Source: JANXMY01 sp965246745 (lineage in GTDB: Bacteria > Armatimonadota > Armatimonadia > Armatimonadales > Capsulimonadaceae). From it: a stretch of DNA of 64,000 nt. The stretch spans positions 2,046,001-2,110,000 of the forward strand of contig OZ251980.1 of NCBI GenBank assembly GCA_965246745.1, written 5' to 3'. A model generated the notes under the pieces. That model did not search any database and had not been told where the DNA came from. It saw only the letters and a list, made by a program, of their open reading frames with translations. The translations under genes and the position numbers were made by a program. Shown here in pieces: positions 24,851 to 33,441 of the stretch (positions are counted from its first letter, which is position 1; the number at the start of each line of letters is the position of its first letter).

Positions 24851-26923
24851 ATGAACTTCCTCCAACAGCTCTTTGGCAGTCTTTTCGGCGGCAGAAACGG
24901 CGGGGCCTCGTGGCTCGCGGCGCTGTCCGGCATTCTGCTGTTTGCGCTGCTGTCCCTCGTGCTGACCTTTCTGCTGCCCGGACGCTTTGCCCACACCACC
25001 CAGGCGGCGGTCGCCATCAACGGCCTCGCCGTGGTGCTGTCGGTGGTCATCGCGCCGTTTCTGATCCGCATGATTGACGGCATGCAAAGCACGCTGGCCC
25101 GGCAGAACAGCGAGCTGCAAAGCCTGCATGTGATTGACCGGGCCATTGCCGGGACGATTGACCTGCCGACCATTCTGCATGTCGCCATCAAAGAAGTGAC
25201 GCTGGCGGTGGACGGCGAATTCGGGGCGCTCTGGCTGCTGTCCGAAACCGAGCCGCCGACCCCCACCGCGTCGGCCTTCTATAACCTGGCCCCCGGCGTG
25301 CAAGAAACGCTCCTCGCGCACCTCGGCACCGGAACGGCAGACCTCGCCCGGCGCACCGGGGTCACCCAGCGCCGGCACGGGCTGGAAGAAACCTGGCGCA
25401 CCGACCGGGCCGCCGCGCTTCTGAAGCTGCGAAGCGTCATCGCCGTTCCCATCCTCCACAGCGGCCTCGTGCTCGGCCTGGTGCTGGTCGGCAACCGGGG
25501 CGGGGCGCTCACCCCGCTGGCCGGCTTCACCGAAGCCGATCAAACCCTGCTGGAAGCCGTTTCGGCCACCATCGGAGTCGCTGTCCAGAATGCCCGGCTT
25601 TACAAGGAAACGCTGCGCCGCGACGAGATACTCCGGGCGCTGGTCGCCCGCACCGGCGAAGCCGCCGAAGCGTCGTCGGACGCCCCGCTGCTGATGCAGA
25701 TTTTGGCCGACGAAGCCGCCCGGATACTTTCCTGCCGCCGGGTCGCCGTCTACGGCTACGCGGAAGACACCCGGCAGTTTGTCCCGCTGGCCGCCCACGA
25801 TGCCGAAGCGGTGCGCGACGAAACCGAGCGGGGCCGGGCACTCCGGCACTCGTTTTACGACTTCCCCCTCAGCCGCCGGGTGGAAGACCTGCCGGGACGG
25901 GTGACGCGCGGCACCTCCGCTGGGGACACGCCCGCCTACTACGTCCAAAACGCCGCCGCCGCGCTCGGGCTGAGTTCCAAAACCGCCGCGTTTCTCAACA
26001 GTCCGGGGTATCTGTTCGTGCTGCGCTCCCGCGACCAAGCCGCCATCGGCCTGCTGTGCCTGCTGGACTCCAACCCGCGCCTGCGCCAAAACGACTCGGC
26101 CGGCTTTGCGCTGGCCCTGGCCGCCCAGGCATCGGTAACCCTTGAAAACGCCCGCTTGTTCGCCGCGCTGCAAGCCGCCCACGACAAGCAGCGCGACATC
26201 GCCGAAACCATGCAGGCCAGCCTGCTTCCCACAGTCCCCCCGCGGGTCGGCGTGATCGAGTTCGCCCATAAATACCAAGCCGCCCTGGAAGAAGCCCTGA
26301 TCGGCGGCGACTTTTACGATTTGTTCTCGCTCGGCGGCCCGCGCCTCGGGCTGGTGCTGGCCGACGTTTCCGGCAAGGGCCTCAAAGCCGCCGTGCAGAC
26401 CGCCATGCTCAAATACACCCTGCGCGGGTTTGCGTTTGAAGCCCCGGACAATCCCGGACAAGTGCTGGCCCGCGTCAACGACGTTTTGTGCAGCCCCATG
26501 AGCAGCCACGACGGCTTCGTGACCCTCTTTTACGGGGTGCTCGACACCGACACCGGCGCATTGGTTTATTCCAGCGCCGGCCACGAGCCGCCCCTGCACC
26601 GGACCCTCGCCACCGGCCTGGCCGTTCCCCTGCCCGCCGGCGACGGCCTCGCGCTCGGGGTCATGCCCGGCGGCACCTACGCCGAGTGCCGCGCCGCGCT
26701 GGCCCCCGGCGACCTGCTGCTGCTCTACACCGACGGCCTCACCGAAGCCCGCGCCGAGGGCGGCGCATTTCTCGAGCTGGACGGCCTCGCCGCCCTCCTC
26801 CCCGCCGCCGATGTCCCCGCCGACACCGCCGTCACCGACCTCTACGCCGCCGTCACCAAATTCGCCGCCAACGTCCGCCGCGACGACGTCGCTATCCTCG
26901 CCCTCCGCCGCCTGCCTGAATAA
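24851..26923 (+). CDS. membrane-anchored GAF-GAF-SpoIIE-type PP2C phosphatase
   Basis: The 690-residue protein has two TM segments at about 20-42 and 55-73 and a short coiled coil. A GAF domain at about 97-250 (LQSLHVIDRAIAGTIDLPTILHVAIKEV) is followed by a second at about 262-425 and a C-terminal PPM/SpoIIE domain from about 450. Metal-binding Asp residues appear in GGDFYDLF (about 486) and LADVSGKGLKAAVQTAMLKY. Such proteins dephosphorylate anti-anti-sigma factors in partner-switching cascades. No anti-sigma or STAS gene is adjacent, so the target is elsewhere. No Shine-Dalgarno is evident. Confidence 0.9.
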   Translation: MNFLQQLFGSLFGGRNGGASWLAALSGILLFALLSLVLTFLLPGRFAHTTQAAVAINGLAVVLSVVIAPFLIRMIDGMQSTLARQNSELQSLHVIDRAIAGTIDLPTILHVAIKEVTLAVDGEFGALWLLSETEPPTPTASAFYNLAPGVQETLLAHLGTGTADLARRTGVTQRRHGLEETWRTDRAAALLKLRSVIAVPILHSGLVLGLVLVGNRGGALTPLAGFTEADQTLLEAVSATIGVAVQNARLYKETLRRDEILRALVARTGEAAEASSDAPLLMQILADEAARILSCRRVAVYGYAEDTRQFVPLAAHDAEAVRDETERGRALRHSFYDFPLSRRVEDLPGRVTRGTSAGDTPAYYVQNAAAALGLSSKTAAFLNSPGYLFVLRSRDQAAIGLLCLLDSNPRLRQNDSAGFALALAAQASVTLENARLFAALQAAHDKQRDIAETMQASLLPTVPPRVGVIEFAHKYQAALEEALIGGDFYDLFSLGGPRLGLVLADVSGKGLKAAVQTAMLKYTLRGFAFEAPDNPGQVLARVNDVLCSPMSSHDGFVTLFYGVLDTDTGALVYSSAGHEPPLHRTLATGLAVPLPAGDGLALGVMPGGTYAECRAALAPGDLLLLYTDGLTEARAEGGAFLELDGLAALLPAADVPADTAVTDLYAAVTKFAANVRRDDVAILALRRLPE

Positions 26924-26935
26924 AGAACACCAATC

Positions 26936-28228
26936 ATGACGAAACTTTGCTTCTTCGCGGCCTTTCTCGCGCTGACTGCCGCACTTCTGCCGCCGGCCGG
27001 CCGCGCCGATCTGCCGGCTCTGACCGTATTGCACACGTTCGCTTCAGGGGGGCAAGACGACTTAATCCCCGCGCATCACGCCAATTCCGATGGCGCGTCT
27101 CCCGAGGCTGCGCTGACGCAGGGGCGCGACGGAGCCTTGTACGGAACCACGACCAGCGGCGGCGCACACGGAACCGGCGTTGTTTTCAAGATCACACCCG
27201 AGGGAGTGGGATTTACCGTCCTGCATTCGTTCGGCCCGCTCGGCACATTGTTTGTCAATGACACGAACACCGACGGTGCCCGTCCGACAGCGGCGCTTGT
27301 CTGCGGCAAAGACGGCGCTCTTTATGGAGTCGCCGCGCAGGGCGGCCCCAGCGGCAGCGGCACGGTCTTTCGGCTCAACTCCGACGGCACCGGATTTGCT
27401 GTCCTCCACGGGTTCGAAGCGAAAGAAGAGCTGTACCATAATCGGGGCGGCGCAAGCCCAAACGGCCTTACGCTCGGCCCGGACGGACTACTTTACGGCA
27501 CGGCAGCGCTTGGCGGCAGCGGGCGCGGTCTGATTTTCCGGCTGACGCCGGACGGCAAAAACTTCACTGTTTTGCACTCGTTCCCGGACGTGGATTACGA
27601 CGGCAACGGCAACACCGGCGGGGCGATCCCCTCTGCGGCGGTCGTCTTTGGACCCGCCGGCATGCTTTATGGAACAGCGAATATCGGCGGCAGGCATGGA
27701 AGCGGCGTGCTTTACGCGCTGACGGCTGACGGAAAGCGCTTCACCGTCCTGCATGAGTTTCAGCGCAAGGTCAAAAACAATGGCGTGTTCCCAAACGGCC
27801 CGCTGGTCTTCGGGCCGGACGGACTTTTGTACGGGGCCGCACGGCAGGGGGGAGCCGATGACGGCGGCATCGTTTACAAGATCAAGACGGACGGGGGCGG
27901 GTTTGCAGTGTTGCATGCGTTTTCCGATCCTTATCATAAAAGCGACGACGGCTGGGGGCCGTCCGCGCTTAGCTTCAACAAGGATGGACGCCTTTATGGA
28001 CTTTCCGTAGGGGCAGGTGATGAAGGAAGCACACTGCTGTTCGAGATCAGCACAGATGGAGCCAAATTTTTTCTCCTGCACGGCTTTCAGCCGCAAGAAA
28101 ACGGAGGCAATGCTGTCGGCATGACGCTTGGAAGTGACGGCAGGCTTTACGGCGTTTCGACAAACGGCGGTGCAAATGGGAGCGGCACGATCTTTCGTGT
28201 TACATTTCCTGCCGCCCGAACGCATTAG
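26936..28228 (+). CDS. secreted GloVer-repeat beta-propeller-like protein
   Basis: The 430-residue protein has a signal peptide (TKLCFFAAFLALTAALLPPAGRA). It then has about seven repeats of the pattern LTVLHxF...GA.P...L..G.DG.LYGTT..GG..G.G..F.I, the choice-of-anchor GloVer tandem repeat. It probably folds as a propeller on the cell surface. Start 12 nt after the phosphatase stop. Ligand unknown. Confidence 0.85.
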   Translation: MTKLCFFAAFLALTAALLPPAGRADLPALTVLHTFASGGQDDLIPAHHANSDGASPEAALTQGRDGALYGTTTSGGAHGTGVVFKITPEGVGFTVLHSFGPLGTLFVNDTNTDGARPTAALVCGKDGALYGVAAQGGPSGSGTVFRLNSDGTGFAVLHGFEAKEELYHNRGGASPNGLTLGPDGLLYGTAALGGSGRGLIFRLTPDGKNFTVLHSFPDVDYDGNGNTGGAIPSAAVVFGPAGMLYGTANIGGRHGSGVLYALTADGKRFTVLHEFQRKVKNNGVFPNGPLVFGPDGLLYGAARQGGADDGGIVYKIKTDGGGFAVLHAFSDPYHKSDDGWGPSALSFNKDGRLYGLSVGAGDEGSTLLFEISTDGAKFFLLHGFQPQENGGNAVGMTLGSDGRLYGVSTNGGANGSGTIFRVTFPAARTH

Positions 28229-28287
28229 CGCGGCGTCAGCAGAAACGTAACGAGAAACATCACGGCAAGCAGAAACATGAGGCTCAT
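28225..28287 (-). CDS. possible 20-residue leaderless membrane peptide
   Basis: The minus strand encodes a 20-residue, very hydrophobic peptide (SLMFLLAVMFLVTFLLTPR after Met). A TATCAT box ends 6 nt before its ATG, the same spacing seen at pcrA and the PHP gene. It overlaps the last bases of the GloVer gene tail to tail. Could be a chance ORF. Confidence 0.3.
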   Translation of the reverse strand: MSLMFLLAVMFLVTFLLTPR

Positions 28288-28330
28288 GCGGCTATGATAC
28301 CTACATCCGTAGTCAAATAACCACTTTCCC

Positions 28331-28359
28331 TTGCCATTTGGCCTAAAATAGAGTATCAT
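28331..28359 (+). promoter_or_regulatory. sigma-70-type promoter of glyA
   Basis: TTGCCA and TATCAT are separated by 17 nt. The transcript would carry a leader of about 112 nt before the glyA GTG. I see no known riboswitch in that leader. Confidence 0.55.
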
Positions 28360-28477
28360 AACGCAGGTCGCCGCGCCCAAATCGTCGGAAAACCCTTCGG
28401 ACAATGCGCGAACACGAAATTTGCCGAAACGAACTCGATTTTAGAAACACTGCACTTAGAAACAAGGAGCCTCGCCT

Positions 28478-29782
28478 GTGGCACTGCTGGAAAATGAATT
28501 GGTACGAGAATTGACCCAAGAGGGGTCGGAAAACGAATACTTGGTGCGGCGCGATGCGCCGCTGTCGGAGACCGACCCGGCTGTCTACGCCGCCATTCGC
28601 CAGGAAGAAGGCCGGCAGCATGATAAGCTGGAATTGATCGCGTCGGAAAATGTCGTTTCCCGCGCCGTGCTCGACGCGCAGGGGTCGGTGCTGACCAACA
28701 AGTACGCCGAAGGCTACCCCGGCAAGCGCTACTACGGCGGCTGCGAGTATGTGGACCTCGTCGAGCAGCTTGCGATTGACCGGGCGAAACAACTCTTCGG
28801 CGCGGAACACGCCAATGTTCAGCCGCATTCGGGCGCGTCGGCCAATATCGCCGTGTTCACGGCCTTCTTGTCGCCCGGCGATACGATTCTCGGCATGCGC
28901 TTGGACCAGGGCGGGCACCTGACCCACGGCTCGCCCGTCAACTTCTCGGGCAAGTTCTACAATGCCCAGTTTTACGGGGTGGACAAAGAGACCGGACGGA
29001 TAGATTACGACGAGTGCGCCCGCATCGCCCGCGAAGTGCGCCCAAAAATGATCACGTCGGGCGCATCGGCCTACCCCCGCGAGATTGACTTTCCGAGATT
29101 ACGCGCTATTGCCGACGAAGTCGGGGCTGTTCTGCTGGCCGACATCGCCCATATTGCGGGACTGGTCGCCTCGGGCGAGCACCCCAGCCCCATCGGCCAC
29201 GCGCATATCGTCACGACCACGACCCACAAGACGCTCCGAGGCCCGCGCGGCGGCCTCATTTTGTGCGGCGACGAGCACGCGAAAGCCATTGACTCGTCGG
29301 TCTTCCCCGGCACGCAGGGCGGCCCGCTGATGCACGTCATCGCCGCCAAAGCGGTCGCGTTCGGCGAAGCCCTTTCGCCGGGCTTTAAGACCTACCAGAA
29401 GCAGATCAAAGCCAACGCCAAAGCGCTCGCCGCCGGGCTGATGGCCCGCGATTTCACGCTCTTTTCGGGCGGCACCGACAACCATCTGATGCTCGTTGAC
29501 TTAAGGCCGCAAAAGCTGACCGGCCGGACCGCCCAAGTCGAGCTGGACAAAGTCAACCTCACGACCAACAAAAACGCCATCCCCTACGACACCGAAAAGC
29601 CCTGGGTCACCGGCGGCCTGCGCCTCGGCACGCCCGCGACCACCAGCCGGGGCCTCGGCGAGTCTGAAATGGACGAAATCGCCGACTGCATCGCCCGGAC
29701 ATTAACGCACATCGGCGACGCGGCGACGTATGACAGTGTGCGGCGGGATGTCAAGTCCCTCTGCGACCGCTTCCCCGGCTAG
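28478..29782 (+). CDS. glyA: serine hydroxymethyltransferase
   Basis: The 434-residue PLP enzyme interconverts serine and glycine with tetrahydrofolate. It has LIASENVVSRAVLDAQGSVLTNKYAEGYPGKRYYGGCEYVD, DIAHIAGLVASGEHPSPIGHAHIVTTTTHKTLRGPRGG with the PLP lysine at about residue 251, and TNKNAIPYDTEKPWVTGGLRLGTPATTSRG. It has about 20-30 extra N-terminal residues relative to E. coli GlyA. GTG 28478 has AAGGAG at good spacing. Confidence 0.96.
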   Translation: MALLENELVRELTQEGSENEYLVRRDAPLSETDPAVYAAIRQEEGRQHDKLELIASENVVSRAVLDAQGSVLTNKYAEGYPGKRYYGGCEYVDLVEQLAIDRAKQLFGAEHANVQPHSGASANIAVFTAFLSPGDTILGMRLDQGGHLTHGSPVNFSGKFYNAQFYGVDKETGRIDYDECARIAREVRPKMITSGASAYPREIDFPRLRAIADEVGAVLLADIAHIAGLVASGEHPSPIGHAHIVTTTTHKTLRGPRGGLILCGDEHAKAIDSSVFPGTQGGPLMHVIAAKAVAFGEALSPGFKTYQKQIKANAKALAAGLMARDFTLFSGGTDNHLMLVDLRPQKLTGRTAQVELDKVNLTTNKNAIPYDTEKPWVTGGLRLGTPATTSRGLGESEMDEIADCIARTLTHIGDAATYDSVRRDVKSLCDRFPG

Positions 29783-29790
29783 GTCAAACA

Positions 29791-30267
29791 GTGATATGCA
29801 CAAAGCTCAGCCTGTGTTTCTCGCTTTTCCTCTGCCTGCCGGCGGCGCTTGCCTCGGCCGCGCCGTTTGTCAGCCCGTATGGCTGCCGCTTGACCCTGCC
29901 GCCCGGCTGGCGGGTGGCTGCCGGCTCCTCACCGGAGACGATTGTTTTTGAGTGCCTGCCGCAGAGCGCAGGCGAGGGGCCGGCACGATTTCGGACAGAT
30001 TTCGCTGCGGTGCCGCGCGGCACGACACTGGAGGCGAAAAAACGAGTGATAATCGAAGATCATCACAAAGCCTCTGTTCAGTTTGTCGTGATTTCACAGT
30101 CCTACTCCCGTCTTGGCGGGGTGCGTGACTTCGACTTGGTAGGTACTCTCATAAATGACGGCTCTGACGGCTCTGAGTATCTTTTCTCAGCAGGCTGTCT
30201 GCAAAAAGATCACGCGAAGTACGACCCGGTTTTCGCGCAAATGCTGGCGTCGGTCCGCTGGAAGTAG
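29791..30267 (+). CDS. small secreted protein of unknown function
   Basis: The 158-residue protein starts at GTG 29791, 8 nt after glyA, with a signal peptide (CTKLSLCFSLFLCLPAALASAA). The mature part contains GCRLTLPPGWRVAAGSSPETIVFECLP and ends DPVFAQMLASVRWK, resembling exported proteins with a PsbP/lipoprotein-like fold. No assignment. Confidence 0.6.
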   Translation: MICTKLSLCFSLFLCLPAALASAAPFVSPYGCRLTLPPGWRVAAGSSPETIVFECLPQSAGEGPARFRTDFAAVPRGTTLEAKKRVIIEDHHKASVQFVVISQSYSRLGGVRDFDLVGTLINDGSDGSEYLFSAGCLQKDHAKYDPVFAQMLASVRWK

Positions 30268-30301
30268 CAGCAGACAGAAAGCAGAAAGAAAGATTTCAGG
30301 G

Positions 30302-30493
30302 ATGAAAGTGCGTGATGTGATCAAGCGAGTAGAAGCCGACGGCTGGTATTTCAAGCGAATGCGCGGCGACCACCGCGTGTACCACCACGAAACCAAGCCG
30401 GGCAACGTCGTCGTCGCAGGACATCCCAGCGATGAGGTGCCGGTTGGGACACTCGGAAAAATCTGGAAACAGGCAGGGTTACCAAAAGCATGA
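30302..30493 (+). CDS. hicA: HicA-type mRNA interferase toxin
   Basis: The 63-residue dsRBD-like protein has KVRDVIKRVEADGWYFKRMRGDHRVYHHETKPGNVVVAGHPSDEVPVGTLGKIWKQAGL. The active-site His lies in RGDHRVY. HicA cleaves mRNA during starvation. It overlaps hicB by 4 bases. Confidence 0.92.
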   Translation: MKVRDVIKRVEADGWYFKRMRGDHRVYHHETKPGNVVVAGHPSDEVPVGTLGKIWKQAGLPKA

Positions 30494-30963
30494 CCGACTA
30501 CACTGTGATCTTAGAGCACGGCCCGAAAAGCTGGGGGGCTTACTGCCCGGATCTGCCGGGCTGTATTGCGGCGGCGAAAACACGCTCTGAAGTGGAAAGC
30601 CTCTACAGGGAAGCGGCAGAAGCTTGGGTGGAAGCGACACTGGAAGATGGCGACCCGATCCCGCCGCCGCAGGCGGAAACGGACTTTGTCACCGTCACGC
30701 TTTCGGGATACGCCCCGCGCCGGTATTTGGTGATCTTGCAGCCCACGCCGCTCGGCACCTGGTCGGCCACGCCGGCGGATGTCCCGGACTTGATACTTGA
30801 GTTTTCTGGGCGTGCCGAAACGCTGCTTCTGCTCCGCGCGGCGCTGCAAAGCCACCTGGAAACGCTGCTGGCCGGCGGCAGCCCGCTGCCGGAGCCGGCG
30901 TCGGAAGCCGCCACGGTCGCGGTCCGGCTTTTCGATCCTGCCAAAACACTGGCCGCCGCTTGA
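30490..30963 (+). CDS. hicB: HicB-type antitoxin, apparently with two HicB-like domains
   Basis: The 157-residue protein begins with a classical HicB fold (YTVILEHGPKSWGAYCPDLPGCIAAAKTRSEVESLYREAAEAWVEATLEDGDPIPPP). From about residue 78 a second, similar unit starts (YLVILQPTPLGTWSATPADVPDLILEFSGRAETLLLLRAALQSHLETLLAGGSPLPEP). The ribbon-helix-helix or HTH DNA-binding end seen in many HicB proteins is missing. It may neutralise HicA without binding DNA, or bind two toxins. Confidence 0.85.
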   Translation: MTDYTVILEHGPKSWGAYCPDLPGCIAAAKTRSEVESLYREAAEAWVEATLEDGDPIPPPQAETDFVTVTLSGYAPRRYLVILQPTPLGTWSATPADVPDLILEFSGRAETLLLLRAALQSHLETLLAGGSPLPEPASEAATVAVRLFDPAKTLAAA

Positions 30964-30970
30964 TACCGCC

Positions 30971-31801
30971 ATGAAAATCCCTCAGCTCATTTTCGCTGCC
31001 TGCCTTGCCTTCTGCGCCGCCCCCGCGTTCGCCGACCGCGACATCGTCTACTCGGCCCGGTACTACGCGCCGCCGGGCAGCCATCGTACAAGCTATTTTC
31101 ACATTTACCGAATCAACCCCGACGGCACCGGAAAAACGCAGCTCACGTTCAGCGCGGCAGACGACCAATACGACCCGCGTTGGTCGGCCGATGGGAAGCG
31201 CATCACGTTTTATGTCAACGACGGGGTTGGCTGGGGCGGCCTCTATGAAATCAGCGCGGACGGCGGGCGGCGGCGCTTGATCAAGCGGCTCCTCGAAGCC
31301 CCGACGATCCCGGACGCGCCGCCGGTCTCCGGGTATCGCTTGGAAAACACCGACTCGGCAGAAAATTCGCCGACTGCCCTGGACATTGACACGCACACGC
31401 TGATCAGTGTCAAAACCGGCCGGCGGCTTGTTCTCAGCGTGCCGGAGCATGATAGCCTGTATGATGATCTGCTGCCGGTGCCCGGCGGCGGCATCATCTA
31501 CGCCGCCAACAACCACAACACCACGGTCGGCACCGACTACTTGTTCTACAAGCTCGATCCCGCGACGGGGAAGCTGCGGTATCTGACCGAAGGCCGGTTT
31601 CTCGCCTGGTCGCCGGACGGCTTGCGCTTTTGTTCCGCGCCCGGCAGAGATACCATCGCTTACGAGAAGCGTCCCGGCCGTAAGGACCGCTTGGTCTGGT
31701 TTGCCCCCCTGTTTGTCCGCGCGGCCGGCGGCGGCCCGATGCGTCAGCTCACGCCCCGGCTGTCGTATGTCACCGCCGCCGACTGGCGCAAAGAAAAGTA
31801 G
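30971..31801 (+). CDS. exported TolB-like beta-propeller protein
   Basis: The 276-residue protein has a signal peptide (KIPQLIFAACLAFCAAPAFA). WD40-like PD40 repeats follow: IYRINPDGTGKTQLTFSAADDQYDPRWSADGKRITFYVN, LYEISADGGRRRLI, YKLDPATGKLRYLTEGRFLAWSPDGLRFC. TolB-like repeats bind peptides or glycans in the periplasm. ATG 30971 lies 7 nt after hicB. Confidence 0.75.
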   Translation: MKIPQLIFAACLAFCAAPAFADRDIVYSARYYAPPGSHRTSYFHIYRINPDGTGKTQLTFSAADDQYDPRWSADGKRITFYVNDGVGWGGLYEISADGGRRRLIKRLLEAPTIPDAPPVSGYRLENTDSAENSPTALDIDTHTLISVKTGRRLVLSVPEHDSLYDDLLPVPGGGIIYAANNHNTTVGTDYLFYKLDPATGKLRYLTEGRFLAWSPDGLRFCSAPGRDTIAYEKRPGRKDRLVWFAPLFVRAAGGGPMRQLTPRLSYVTAADWRKEK

Positions 31802-31807
31802 GCTCCC

Positions 31808-32848
31808 ATGCCCCTTTGGCGGCTGCCCTGGCTGGCCTTTCTGCTGGCCCTGATTTTAAGCTACTTATTGACCCCGCTGGTCGGCAGGCTCGCGACCCGC
31901 TTCGGCGCGGTGGCCGTGCCGCGCGAGCGGGACATCCACAAAAAGCCGCTGCCGCGCTGGGGCGGCCTCGCCATGTTCGGCGCGTTTCTGGTGACGCTCG
32001 GCCTGGTCTACGGCTATCACACGCTCTACCATGCCGACCACCCGTGGACCCAGTTGCAGGTCGAGCGCTTTCTCGGCGTTCTCGTCGCCGCGTCGGTCGT
32101 GGCGATTGTCGGGGTCATTGACGACAAATTCGAAGTGTCGGCCGTTTGGCAGTCGCTCGCGCTGATCGCCGCCGGCGGGATACTGGTCGGGTTCGATGTG
32201 CGGATTGACGGCATCACCAACCCGTTTGCGCCCGTCCCCCTTCATCCGCCCGCGCCGGGCATGGCGGCGTCCAACTGGCTGCCGTTTCCGTACTGGCTCT
32301 CGGCGTTCGGGACAATGCTCTGGGTCTTCGGGGTCGCCAAAACCGTGGACTTTATTGACGGTCTGGACGGCCTCGCGGCGGGCGTGTGCGCGATCTGCGC
32401 CTCGACCCTGGCCTTGATGTCGGCGGCGGCCCAGTCGCCGCAGTACGAAGTGACCATCATTGCCGCGACTTTGGTGGGCGTCTGCGCTGGCTTTCTGCGC
32501 TACAACAAGCACCCGGCGAGTATCATCATGGGCACGGTCGGAGCGCAGTTTCTCGGCTTCACGCTGGCCGCGATCTCGATTATCGGCACGTTCAAGATCG
32601 CCGCGACCGTTTCCGTCGCCCTGCCTGTTTTGGTCTTAGGCGTCCCGATTTTCGACGGCATCCGAGTCGTCACCCAGCGGGCCATCGCCCGGACGCCCGC
32701 GTACCTGCCCGATAATACGTCGCATATCCATCACATTTTATTAAAGAAATACGGCGGCTCACAGCGCCGCGCCGTGTATATGATCTACGCCCTCACCGCC
32801 GGCTTCTGCACCGTCGCCCTGGTCCTGTTCCGGTTTTACGGGAGATAA
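31808..32848 (+). CDS. WecA/TagO-like undecaprenyl-phosphate sugar-1-phosphate transferase
   Basis: The 346-residue polytopic protein (about 10-11 TM) has the MraY/WecA motifs: RDIHKKPLPRWGGLAMF, GVIDDKFEVSAVWQ with the Asp pair, VDFIDGLDGLAAGV, MGTVGAQFLGF, and a C-terminal SHIHHILLKKYGGSQRRAV. It starts lipid-linked glycan assembly by moving HexNAc-1-P onto undecaprenyl phosphate. wecB and uppP lie nearby. The 3' end is part of a 30-bp sequence repeated 590 bp downstream. Confidence 0.9.
   Translation: MPLWRLPWLAFLLALILSYLLTPLVGRLATRFGAVAVPRERDIHKKPLPRWGGLAMFGAFLVTLGLVYGYHTLYHADHPWTQLQVERFLGVLVAASVVAIVGVIDDKFEVSAVWQSLALIAAGGILVGFDVRIDGITNPFAPVPLHPPAPGMAASNWLPFPYWLSAFGTMLWVFGVAKTVDFIDGLDGLAAGVCAICASTLALMSAAAQSPQYEVTIIAATLVGVCAGFLRYNKHPASIIMGTVGAQFLGFTLAAISIIGTFKIAATVSVALPVLVLGVPIFDGIRVVTQRAIARTPAYLPDNTSHIHHILLKKYGGSQRRAVYMIYALTAGFCTVALVLFRFYGR
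32815..32844 (+). repeat. 30-bp direct repeat, copy 1 (end of the WecA-like gene)
   Basis: Thirty bases encoding the last residues (ALVLFRFYG) of the transferase are identical to 33405-33434. The two copies bracket the RelE-type module. Confidence 0.9.
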
Positions 32849-32852
32849 CACA

Positions 32853-33110
32853 ATGACACTCACAATCACGCTGGCCCCGGACGAAGAAGCCAAGCTTCAC
32901 CAAAAAGCCGCCCGCGAAGGCTTGGACGCCGAAGCCGCCGCCCACAATGCGCTGATGGAAGCATTGGAATGGGAGGCTCAGGACCGGGCCGAAGCAGTCG
33001 AAGGTATCAAGCGCGGCCTGACAGACTTCGCGCAGGGTCGGTTTCGCCGCTTTTCCGAGTTCGAGGCCGAGCAGCGGGCCAAGTATTCGCTGCCGACGCG
33101 CGACAAATGA
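32853..33110 (+). CDS. antitoxin-like protein
   Basis: The 85-residue acidic helical protein starts TLTITLAPDEEAKLHQKAAREGLDAEAAAHNALMEALEWEAQ. The layout recalls small antitoxins with an N-terminal beta strand. It ends in the ATGA overlap with the toxin gene. It starts 4 nt after the WecA-like stop. Confidence 0.7.
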   Translation: MTLTITLAPDEEAKLHQKAAREGLDAEAAAHNALMEALEWEAQDRAEAVEGIKRGLTDFAQGRFRRFSEFEAEQRAKYSLPTRDK

Positions 33111-33388
33111 GCTACGAGGTTTATTTGTCGGAAATTGCCGAAGCCGAGTCGGATGCGGCATTTCTCTGGCTGGCGCGTTCCAACCCTGGATTTGCCGGAG
33201 AGTGGTATGACGGCTTCCTGAAAGCGATTGCCGATCTTGCCGACTTTCCGGGCCGCGAAGTCCATCAATACCTTTACCGCAAAGGCCGCACCGTGTACCG
33301 CGTTTTGTTCGATATTATCGGCGAAGAAACCGTGCGCGTGATGCACGTCCGCCACGGGTCTCAGCGGATCGGTAAAGGCGAGGAATAG
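33107..33388 (+). CDS. RelE/ParE-family toxin
   Basis: The 93-residue protein has SYEVYLSEIAEAESDAAFLWLARSNPGFAGEWYDGFLKAIADLADFPGREVHQYLYRKGRTVYRVLFDIIGEETVRVMHVRHGSQR, the RelE/ParE pattern of helical hairpin then four-stranded sheet with the YRVLFDI strand. It may cleave ribosome-bound mRNA or poison gyrase; the subfamily is not clear from sequence alone. Confidence 0.85.
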   Translation: MSYEVYLSEIAEAESDAAFLWLARSNPGFAGEWYDGFLKAIADLADFPGREVHQYLYRKGRTVYRVLFDIIGEETVRVMHVRHGSQRIGKGEE

Positions 33389-33404
33389 CAGCCTTCTACT
33401 ATGC

Positions 33405-33434
33405 CGCCCTGGTCCTGTTCCGGTTTTACGGGAG
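33405..33434 (+). repeat. 30-bp direct repeat, copy 2
   Basis: Identical to 32815-32844. It lies between the toxin gene and the next small gene and includes that gene's ribosome site (GGGAGG). Similarity extends weakly upstream (CTTCT in both). Confidence 0.9.
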
Positions 33435-33441
33435 GTAGCAA

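Noticed and set aside
24770..27034. Long open frame (754 codons) on the minus strand
   Set aside because: It is the antisense of the GAF-SpoIIE phosphatase, whose motifs are clear. GC-rich codon use leaves the opposite frame open. The translation is Gly/Gln/Arg-rich with no domain.
28366..28477. Glycine or THF riboswitch in the glyA leader
   Set aside because: The leader of about 112 nt shows none of the conserved blocks of these aptamers.
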